From positions 1 through 12,307 of the forward strand of contig CAMKAP010000038.1 of assembly GCA_946410505.1 (NCBI GenBank): a stretch of 12,307 nt of DNA, read 5' to 3'. This document shows positions 6,590 through 12,307 of the stretch, in pieces (position 1 is the stretch's first letter; each line of letters opens with the position of its first letter). The notes under the pieces are model-generated. The model had not been told where the DNA came from. It was given only the letters and a program-made list of their open reading frames with translations, and searched no databases. The position numbers and the translations under genes are program-made. Source of the DNA: an uncultured Clostridia bacterium. GTDB lineage: Bacteria; Bacillota_A; Clostridia; Oscillospirales; Oscillospiraceae.

Positions 6590-6631
6590 GCCCGCCTCGC
6601 CCGGATCACTGGGTATTTAGCAACTATCCCG

Positions 6632-6662
6632 GCACGGAAGGGAGGAATCCTCCCTTCCGTGC
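6632..6662 (+). other. long intercistronic hairpin between binding-protein and permease genes
   Basis: GCACGGAAGGGAGGA (6632-6646) and its exact reverse complement (6648-6662) are separated by a single A, so a stem of about 13 bp with a 5-nt loop is expected. It begins 42 nt after the binding-protein stop. The only T-run (TTTTT near 6682-6686) is about 20 nt downstream, too far for a standard terminator. A stabiliser or partial terminator that lets the binding protein outnumber the permeases, as known for other ABC importers, fits the position. Confidence 0.6.
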
Positions 6663-6671
6663 TGTCGGTAT

Positions 6672-6699
6672 TTGTAATCTGTTTTTCCCCGTTTAAAAT
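6672..6699 (+). promoter_or_regulatory. possible internal promoter before the permease genes
   Basis: TTGTAA (6672-6677) and TAAAAT (6694-6699) have 16 nt between them, with four and five consensus matches. A start near 6706 would leave only about 15 nt before the ATG at 6721. That leader lacks a clear Shine-Dalgarno, which weakens the call. Confidence 0.3.
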
Positions 6700-6720
6700 C
6701 AAAGAAAGTAGTGAAACGAT

Positions 6721-7710
6721 ATGCTGAAGTACACAACCAAACGTTTGCTGTACAGCGTTTTGATTCTGTTCTTCGTGATGTTCATTATCTATGTGCTGAT
6801 GTACAACATGCCCATGGGCTATGTTGAGACTAAGGCGAGGGAGCTTGCTTCCCGTCCCGGCGCCACAAAGAGCTATGCGGAGTGGCTGGCGGACCTGAAT
6901 GCGCAGTATGGTATGGACAAGGGCGTGGTTCAGGGTTATTTCGTGTGGCTGGGACATGCCGTGAAGGGCGAATGGGGTGACAGCTGGGCCTGGACCGTTC
7001 CCGTTACGACGGAGTTCCACAATACTGTCTGGTATAGCTTCATTCTGGGCCTGGTCTCTTTCGTTTTTGAGATCATCATTGCCATCCCCCTCGGCATTGC
7101 CGCTGCCAAAAAGCAGTACAGCTTTACAGACTATTTCACCACGGTAGTCGCCATGGTCTGTATCTCGATGCCCACCTTCTTCCTGGCGACGCTTCTGAAG
7201 TACATTTTCTCCGTGAAGCTGGGCTGGTTCGACCTGTCCGGCATGCAGGGCAGAAATTATATCAATCTCTCTGACTTCGGAAAATTCCTGGATGTAGCCA
7301 AACATTTTGTGCTCCCGTCGATCACGATCATCATCATCAGCATCGGCGGCCTGATGCGTTACACCCGTACCAATATGCTGGAAGTGCTCAATTCCGATTA
7401 CATTCGTACCGCGCGCGCCAAGGGCGTGCCCGAGAAGAAGGTTATCAATTACCACGCCTTCCGCAATACGCTGATCCCCCTGGTCACCGTTCTCGGCGGC
7501 AGCCTTCCCGGCCTGTTTTCCGGTGCCCTGATCACAGAGACGCTGTTTTCCATCCGCGGAATCGGCTATGCTTCCTACACCTCCATGACCCAGGCGGATA
7601 TCCCCTTTATCATGTTCTATCTCGCCTTTATCTCCATCCTCACCCTGCTGGGCAACCTGATCTCCGACCTGCTGTATGCGGTGGTTGACCCGCGCGTGCG
7701 TTTGAGCTGA
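6721..7710 (+). CDS. ABC transporter permease, OppB/DppB type
   Basis: This is one of the two channel-forming membrane subunits of the importer (329 aa, normal length). It has an N-terminal membrane helix (about 8-29), a loop with the family's short GEWGDSW segment (near 83-89; usually GDxGxS), and five further helices. The cytoplasmic EAA loop at about 226-253 reads DYIRTARAKGVP...FRNTLIP, the contact site for the ATPases. The C-terminus ends LLYAVVDPRVRLS, typical of this subunit. No strong ribosome site precedes the ATG (the upstream bases are AAAGTAGTGAAACGAT), so translation is probably weaker than for the binding protein. The stop is followed at once by the AGGAGGT of the next gene. Confidence 0.94.
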   Translation: MLKYTTKRLLYSVLILFFVMFIIYVLMYNMPMGYVETKARELASRPGATKSYAEWLADLNAQYGMDKGVVQGYFVWLGHAVKGEWGDSWAWTVPVTTEFHNTVWYSFILGLVSFVFEIIIAIPLGIAAAKKQYSFTDYFTTVVAMVCISMPTFFLATLLKYIFSVKLGWFDLSGMQGRNYINLSDFGKFLDVAKHFVLPSITIIIISIGGLMRYTRTNMLEVLNSDYIRTARAKGVPEKKVINYHAFRNTLIPLVTVLGGSLPGLFSGALITETLFSIRGIGYASYTSMTQADIPFIMFYLAFISILTLLGNLISDLLYAVVDPRVRLS

Positions 7711-7721
7711 GGAGGTGCGAT

Positions 7722-9755
7722 ATGGCAAAATCTTATCTTTATGACGCGCTGAAGGCCAAGGCCGCTCAGCAGCAGAAACAGGAAGACGGCGAGATCCATC
7801 TGGACGATGTGTCCCGTGTCAAGGTCCTCTCCCCCGGGCGGCAGGTCTTCAAGCGCTTTATCCGCAACCGCCTGGCCGTGTTCGGCAGCGTCCTGCTGAT
7901 CACGATGTTTGTGTTTTCCTTCTTTGGCCCCCTGCTCTACCCCTACGGCCAGAAGCAGATTTTCTACAAGTTTGACGAGCAGAACGTCAACTACGGCATG
8001 GCCAAGGAAAACACCGCCTACAACGGCTATGTCATCGACGACGGCATAGAGGTCGAGCGCCCGGTTGCCAACGCGATCAACTCCAACGTGAAGAAAATGA
8101 TCGCAAACGATCAGGACAGCATGCTCGTGTTCGGCGAAAAGAGCAATTACGAGATCAGCAAGCTTGCGGAGGATGTTTACACGCTCTCCGCGGTGGAGCT
8201 GGAGCGGGTCTGTATCACCGGCGCCGGCACCGTCAAGGTCGGCGTTTATGACTCCATCACCAAGAGCATCAGCTTCAGCGGCGCCAAGGTCGAGGGCCTG
8301 GCGGAGGCCGCCGCAGCCATCAAGGGCAAGGGCGGCACCGTTACGCTTGAGGGTGTCGAGTACACCTTCACCAAGGGCGGCGGCAAGAGCTATGATATTA
8401 CCGCCCAGATGGACGGCCTGAGCTACACCGGCGAGGAGCTGGGTGAGGAGTTCGAGGCCGCCTTGAAGGCTGCTCTCGGCAGCAGCGATGCCTTTGCCTT
8501 TGAGGGCGAGACCTATGTCCTCCGGCAGGACGGCGGACTTTATGAGGTTTATCGTCAGGGCAGCGTGGAGCCCGCCATGGTGTACTCCCGCCTGATGGTG
8601 GATACCTTCACGCTCGGCACGACGATCTCCAACGATTTCCGTGTCGGCGCGCTGCTCGCGATCCGCAGCGGCGGCAGCTTCTCCGCCGACGGGCAGGACT
8701 TCAGCATCGCCGATGAGGACGGCATGCTCATCGTCCGCGACGCGGAGGGCAAGGAATATGCGGAGTTTACTCCCTTCTCCGTCCGCCGCTACACAGGCGA
8801 GGATTCCATGGCCTATGATCTGAAGAAGGCCATCGCCGAGCACATCGCGGAGATGGAAAAAACCGGAGCGAAGACCAGCTCTCTGACCTATAACCTGCCT
8901 CAGCAGGGCGCCAACGGCGAGTATCTCTACGACGAGGAAGGAAACCTGCTCTACAGCGAGAGCGAATTGACCATCACCAAGCGTGAGACCGGCGAATACG
9001 TCATCAACGCCGACCAGATCATCTATGTGATCGATATGTTCTCCGCCCCCTCCGCCAAGCATGTCCTCGGCACGGACGGCGACGGCTTCGATGTGCTGGC
9101 GCGCGTGATGTACGGCGGCCGCATCTCCTTGATGGTCGGCTTCGTGGTCGTGTTTTTGGAGTGCTTCCTCGGCATCGTTATGGGCGGCCTGGCGGGCTAC
9201 TACGGCGGCTGGGTCGACATGCTGATCATGCGTCTGGTGGATATCTTCTACTGCCTGCCCTCCATGCCGATCATGATCATTCTCGGCGCCATGATGGACG
9301 CCCTGCGCATGAACACCTATGTTCGTCTGATGATTATGATGGCAGCCCTGGGCATCATGGGCTGGGCCGGCGTGGCGCGGCTTGTCCGCGGTCAGATCCT
9401 GTCTCTGCGCGAGCAGGAGTTTATGGTCGCCACAGAGGCGACCGGCATCAAGGTCAAGGATCGCATCTTCCATCACCTTGTGCCCAACGTCATGCCGCAG
9501 CTGATCGTCACCGCCACCATGGGCATGGGCAGCGTCATCATCACCGAATCCACCCTGTCCTTCCTGGGCCTGGGCGTGAAGCACCCGCTGGCCACCTGGG
9601 GCACGATTATCAACTCGGTGTCCTCCGCTTCCGCCATGGCACACTATGCGCATATCTGGATCCCGGTGGGTCTGCTGATCTGCCTGACCGTTATCGCCTT
9701 CAACTTTGTCGGCGACGGTCTGCGTGACGCTTACGACCCCAAGGCCAAACGATAA
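7722..9755 (+). CDS. ABC transporter permease, OppC/DppC type, with large extracytoplasmic insertion
   Basis: This is the second channel subunit. It has 677 aa where OppC proteins usually have about 300. Residues 1-50 are cytoplasmic and charged, and TM1 spans about 51-75. The conserved HVLGTD motif (447-452) comes only after a further 370 residues, followed by VMYGGRISLMVG, the remaining helices, and the EAA loop (about 566-594, FMVATEATGIK...LVPNVMPQL). The core is therefore complete and the extra part, about 80-440, should lie outside the cell. It contains repeated modules: a short helix (185-200; 234-252; 304-314) followed by a hairpin-like segment (206-229; 257-280; 319-342) sharing an F/L-x-G-x-x-Y/F pattern. 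The usual Arg of the LGTDxxGRD motif is Phe456. A perfect AGGAGGT (7710-7716), 5 nt from the ATG, fixes the start. The frame is unbroken with even codon use, so this is not an assembly or frameshift artefact. Confidence 0.92.
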   Translation: MAKSYLYDALKAKAAQQQKQEDGEIHLDDVSRVKVLSPGRQVFKRFIRNRLAVFGSVLLITMFVFSFFGPLLYPYGQKQIFYKFDEQNVNYGMAKENTAYNGYVIDDGIEVERPVANAINSNVKKMIANDQDSMLVFGEKSNYEISKLAEDVYTLSAVELERVCITGAGTVKVGVYDSITKSISFSGAKVEGLAEAAAAIKGKGGTVTLEGVEYTFTKGGGKSYDITAQMDGLSYTGEELGEEFEAALKAALGSSDAFAFEGETYVLRQDGGLYEVYRQGSVEPAMVYSRLMVDTFTLGTTISNDFRVGALLAIRSGGSFSADGQDFSIADEDGMLIVRDAEGKEYAEFTPFSVRRYTGEDSMAYDLKKAIAEHIAEMEKTGAKTSSLTYNLPQQGANGEYLYDEEGNLLYSESELTITKRETGEYVINADQIIYVIDMFSAPSAKHVLGTDGDGFDVLARVMYGGRISLMVGFVVVFLECFLGIVMGGLAGYYGGWVDMLIMRLVDIFYCLPSMPIMIILGAMMDALRMNTYVRLMIMMAALGIMGWAGVARLVRGQILSLREQEFMVATEATGIKVKDRIFHHLVPNVMPQLIVTATMGMGSVIITESTLSFLGLGVKHPLATWGTIINSVSSASAMAHYAHIWIPVGLLICLTVIAFNFVGDGLRDAYDPKAKR

Positions 9756-9771
9756 GGAGGGAGGAATACCG

Positions 9772-10959
9772 ATGGCTGAAAACGAAAAGAAGAAATCCTC
9801 CTATATCTCCGCGCGGGAATCGCGCAGGATCACCCGCTTTAACCGCAAGGTGACCAAAAAACTGGAAAAAGAGCGCGCTGACGCCAATAAGGATCCGGCG
9901 CTCTACACCACGAAGATGGCAGACCCCAACAATGTGGTCGAGTTTGACAACGTCTGCACCTATTTCTTCACGGACAACGGCACGGTCAAGGCCGTGGACG
10001 GCGTCAAGTTTGAAGTCCCCAAGTGCTCTACCGTGGGCGTCGTGGGCGAAAGCGGCTGCGGAAAATCCGTAACGAGTCTGTCGCTCATGCAGCTGCTGCA
10101 GCGCCCCTCCGGCCAGACGGTCGGCGGCGAGATCCGCTTCAATCTGGGCGATGGGACCGCCTACAACATCGTAAACACCCCCAACGCCATTATGGAGACG
10201 ATCCGCGGCAACAAGATCTCCATGATCTTCCAGGAGCCCATGACGGCGCTGAACCCCGTTTTCCGCATCGGCGAGCAGGTCGATGAGGTCACGCTTCTCC
10301 ACAATCCCGGCATGTCCCAGGAGGACGCCAAGGCCCGTACCCTGGAGATGCTGGAACTGGTCGGCATTGCCAACAAAGAGGGCGTGTACAATATGTACCC
10401 CCATGAGCTGTCCGGCGGTATGCGCCAGCGCATCTGCATCGCCATTGCCCTGGCCTGCTCTCCTACGCTCATCATCGCCGACGAGCCCACCACCGCGCTG
10501 GATGTGACCATTCAGGCGCAGATCCTCGATCTGCTGCAGAACCTGAAGGACAAGCTCAATTCCTCCATCATGCTGATCACCCATGACCTGGGCGTCGTGG
10601 CCGGCATGGCGGATTACGTGGTCGTCATGTACGCGGGACGCGTCGTGGAGAAGGGCACGGCGGATGACATTTTCCATCATCCCGCGCACCCCTATACCAT
10701 CGGCCTGATGCGCTCCAAGCCGGTCGTCGGCAAGAAGGTGGAGGAGCTTTACAACATCCCGGGCAGCGTTCCCAACCCGATCGAGATGCCGAACTACTGC
10801 TATTTCCGGGATCGCTGCGAAATGCGCTGCGAGCACTGCGACGGGAAATATCCACCCGAGATCCGGATCAGCGACACCCATGTGGTATCCTGCTATCGAT
10901 TCCTGGAGGAAGGCACCGTGCTCGGCTATCCCAAATCCGTGAATGTGGAGGAGCTTTAA
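9772..10959 (+). CDS. ABC transporter ATP-binding protein, OppD/DppD type
   Basis: This is one of the two ATPases that drive uptake (395 aa). It has Walker A GESGCGKS (92-99), Q-loop Gln154, the signature LSGGMRQR (213-220), Walker B LIIADE (233-238) and switch His271. The oligopeptide-type C-terminal extension (PGSVPNP from 330) carries Cys343, 349, 356 and 374, spaced as in DppD/OppD proteins known to hold a [4Fe-4S] cluster, plus Cys353. It also has an unusual 50-residue N-terminal extension rich in Lys and Arg (6-36) that other OppD proteins lack. The start at 9772 is supported by AAGGAGGGAGG at 9754-9764; an in-frame start at 9706 would overlap the permease. The stop lies one base before the next ATG. 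Confidence 0.94.
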   Translation: MAENEKKKSSYISARESRRITRFNRKVTKKLEKERADANKDPALYTTKMADPNNVVEFDNVCTYFFTDNGTVKAVDGVKFEVPKCSTVGVVGESGCGKSVTSLSLMQLLQRPSGQTVGGEIRFNLGDGTAYNIVNTPNAIMETIRGNKISMIFQEPMTALNPVFRIGEQVDEVTLLHNPGMSQEDAKARTLEMLELVGIANKEGVYNMYPHELSGGMRQRICIAIALACSPTLIIADEPTTALDVTIQAQILDLLQNLKDKLNSSIMLITHDLGVVAGMADYVVVMYAGRVVEKGTADDIFHHPAHPYTIGLMRSKPVVGKKVEELYNIPGSVPNPIEMPNYCYFRDRCEMRCEHCDGKYPPEIRISDTHVVSCYRFLEEGTVLGYPKSVNVEEL

Positions 10960-10960
10960 G

Positions 10961-12046
10961 ATGGAAGAAATCAAAAAGAATACCGCCACAGAAAACGAGT
11001 ATTTGCTGGAAGTCAACAATCTGGTCAAGTGGTTCCCCATCAAGTCCAGCTTTTTCAAGCGCACAGTCGGCAACGTCAAGGCTGTGGACGGCGTCAGCTT
11101 TAAGATCCGCCGCGGCGAGACCATGGGCCTCGTGGGCGAAAGCGGCTGCGGAAAATCCACCTGTGGCCGCACCATCCTCCGCCTGCAGGAGAAAACGGGC
11201 GGCGAAGTCAAGCTGGAGGGAGTGGACGTCTTTGCGCTGAGCAAGGAAGAGCTCCGCAAAATGCGCCCCCGGATGCAGATCGTTTTCCAGGACCCCTATT
11301 CCAGCCTGTCCCCGCGCCTGCCCATCGGCGAGATCATCGGCGAGGCCGTGCGTGAGCACAACATCGTTCCGCCCGAGGAGTTTGACGATTACATCACCCG
11401 CGTGATGGAGGTCTGCGGTCTGCCGGAATACTATAAGGACCGCTATCCCCATGAGTTTTCCGGCGGCCAGCGCCAGCGTATCTGCATCGCCCGCGCCCTT
11501 GCCCTCTCGCCGGACTTCATCGTATGTGACGAGCCCGTCTCCGCGCTGGACGTGTCCATTCAGGCGCAGATCATCAATCTGCTCAAGGATCTTCAGAAGG
11601 AATTCGGGCTGACCTACCTGTTCATCTCCCATGACCTCTCCGTTGTGGAACATATTTCCGACACCGTAGGCGTCATGTATCTGGGCTCCATGGTGGAGTA
11701 CGCGGCGACCGACAAGATTTTTGCCAATCCGCTCAACCCCTACACCAAAGCGCTGTTCTCCGCGATTCCCATTCCCGACCCGGACGCCAAGATCAACCGC
11801 ATTATCCTCAAAGGTAGCATTCCCAGCCCGGCCAACCCGCCCAAGGGCTGCAAGTTCCACACCCGCTGCGAAAACTGCATGGAGGTGTGCAAATATGCCG
11901 CTCCCGAGTGGCTTGAGGTAGAAGAGGGCCACTACTGCGCCTGCCACCTCTACAACACGCCGGAGGCCCAGGAGCGGGCGGAGGCCGTCACACGCGAGGA
12001 GAAGAGCAAAGAGACCGCTCCCGCCGAGGAGCATGAAGTCCTCTGA
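10961..12046 (+). CDS. ABC transporter ATP-binding protein, OppF/DppF type
   Basis: This is the partner ATPase (361 aa). It has Walker A GESGCGKS (59-66), Q-loop Gln110, the signature FSGGQRQR (166-173), Walker B DFIVCDE (185-191) and switch His224. The C-terminal oligopeptide-transport extension (GSIPSPANPPKGC from 285) has Cys297, 303, 310 and 326 in the [4Fe-4S]-type spacing, with extra Cys306 and Cys328, and ends in a charged tail. GGAGGAG (10947-10953), 7 nt upstream, sets the start at 10961, so the gene begins one base after the OppD-type stop and translation is likely coupled. An in-frame ATG at 10943 lies inside that ribosome-site region and is rejected. Walker A DNA is identical to the neighbour over 28 nt (11131-11158 against 10041-10068). 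Confidence 0.95.
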   Translation: MEEIKKNTATENEYLLEVNNLVKWFPIKSSFFKRTVGNVKAVDGVSFKIRRGETMGLVGESGCGKSTCGRTILRLQEKTGGEVKLEGVDVFALSKEELRKMRPRMQIVFQDPYSSLSPRLPIGEIIGEAVREHNIVPPEEFDDYITRVMEVCGLPEYYKDRYPHEFSGGQRQRICIARALALSPDFIVCDEPVSALDVSIQAQIINLLKDLQKEFGLTYLFISHDLSVVEHISDTVGVMYLGSMVEYAATDKIFANPLNPYTKALFSAIPIPDPDAKINRIILKGSIPSPANPPKGCKFHTRCENCMEVCKYAAPEWLEVEEGHYCACHLYNTPEAQERAEAVTREEKSKETAPAEEHEVL

Positions 12047-12048
12047 TT

Positions 12049-12307
12049 ATGGCAGCCAAGAGGAAAAAGGACGATTATATCGACGATGGCAAGACCATCG
12101 CCAATATGAACGTCGAAGGCATGCCCTGGTATCATAAGAGCAGCCCCGACGCTGTGAAGGACGAGTCCGCACCGCGCTCTCAAATGAGCAGGGAGGAGCA
12201 GCGCATGTACACGATGGCAGCCATTAAGGCGGGTCTTCTGATCGTGCTGGTTTTTGCGCTGGTATTCGGCCTGTTCATCGCGTTCTGCGACTTCGTGTGG
12301 TTTGCGT
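12049..12307 (+). CDS. unrecognised small membrane protein, 3' end cut by the window
   Basis: Eighty-six codons are visible and the gene continues past the window. Residues 1-55 are hydrophilic, with a basic/acidic start (MAAKRKKDDYIDDGK) and a distinctive IANMNVEGMPWY segment (17-28). A hydrophobic membrane segment follows at about 57-80 and then an aromatic stretch, DFVWFA. The topology is probably cytoplasmic N-terminus first. The ATG comes 2 nt after the ATPase stop with no well-placed Shine-Dalgarno (GAGGAG is 17 nt away), so it is probably read by coupling and belongs to the ABC operon. I do not recognise the family. It is not a canonical importer subunit; an accessory or regulatory role is a guess. 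Confidence 0.75.
   Translation, partial: MAAKRKKDDYIDDGKTIANMNVEGMPWYHKSSPDAVKDESAPRSQMSREEQRMYTMAAIKAGLLIVLVFALVFGLFIAFCDFVWFA

Noticed and set aside
7617..9653. Long minus-strand open frame opposite the OppC-type permease
   Set aside because: Shadow frame. The plus strand has the LGTD and EAA motifs of a permease at both ends of the region.
7722..9755. Permease C as two genes fused by a sequencing or frameshift error
   Set aside because: A single unbroken frame keeps permease TM1 before and the permease core after the insert, as expected for an insertion into a loop, not a chance fusion.
9700..11259. Minus-strand open frames opposite the two ATPase genes (also 10868-12034)
   Set aside because: They lie opposite complete ATPases with all Walker motifs; composition is typical of antisense shadows.
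2901..12046. Nickel-uptake operon reading (hypA next to a peptide/nickel family ABC importer)
   Set aside because: A hairpin, about 380 bp of intergenic DNA and an unrelated membrane gene separate them, and the binding protein shows no specific nickel-binding signature.

Overview
The window looks like chromosomal DNA of a GC-rich, strictly anaerobic, low-outer-membrane Firmicute of the Oscillospiraceae/Eubacteriales kind (inference). The signs are strong AGGAGG-type ribosome binding sites, a Gram-positive style lipoprotein signal (LALAAC), a large multi-cluster Fe-S flavoprotein, and Ala/Glu/Pro-rich lipoprotein linkers. No rRNA, tRNA, CRISPR array, insertion sequence or phage gene was seen.

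Region 1 (1-3300): the extreme left edge holds the first three codons of a gene read leftward with a good Shine-Dalgarno. A divergent intergenic region follows, with a strong sigma-A type promoter (TTGCAA-N17-TATACT) whose -10 box lies between the arms of a perfect 10-bp inverted repeat. This promoter drives an 893-aa fusion flavoprotein (Cys-rich N-terminal region, ferredoxin domain, GltD-like FAD/NAD(P)H module, C-terminal Fe-S clusters). Its stop codon overlaps the start of hypA (nickel-insertion chaperone) as TAATG. A G/C-rich hairpin closes the unit.

Region 2 (3300-4200): about 320 bp of mostly non-coding leader, a 23-codon small ORF with its own good RBS overlapping the next start, and an unrecognised 178-aa protein with four predicted membrane segments.

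Region 3 (4214-12307): a complete Opp/Dpp-type ABC importer operon in the order substrate-binding lipoprotein, permease B, permease C, ATPase D, ATPase F, followed closely by the start of a small unrecognised membrane protein that runs off the window. A long hairpin separates the binding protein from the permeases and probably sets a higher dose of binding protein. The binding protein captures a peptide-like or other small solute outside the cell, the two permeases form the channel, and the two ATPases, each with a four-Cys Fe-S ligand set at the C-terminus, power it.

The most unusual item is permease C. At 677 aa it is about twice the usual OppC length. The excess is a roughly 360-residue extracytoplasmic insertion between TM1 and the conserved LGTD motif, built partly from internal helix-plus-hairpin repeats. 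The binding protein also carries an insertion of about 100 residues, so the pair may form an enlarged outer docking or sensing surface (inference).
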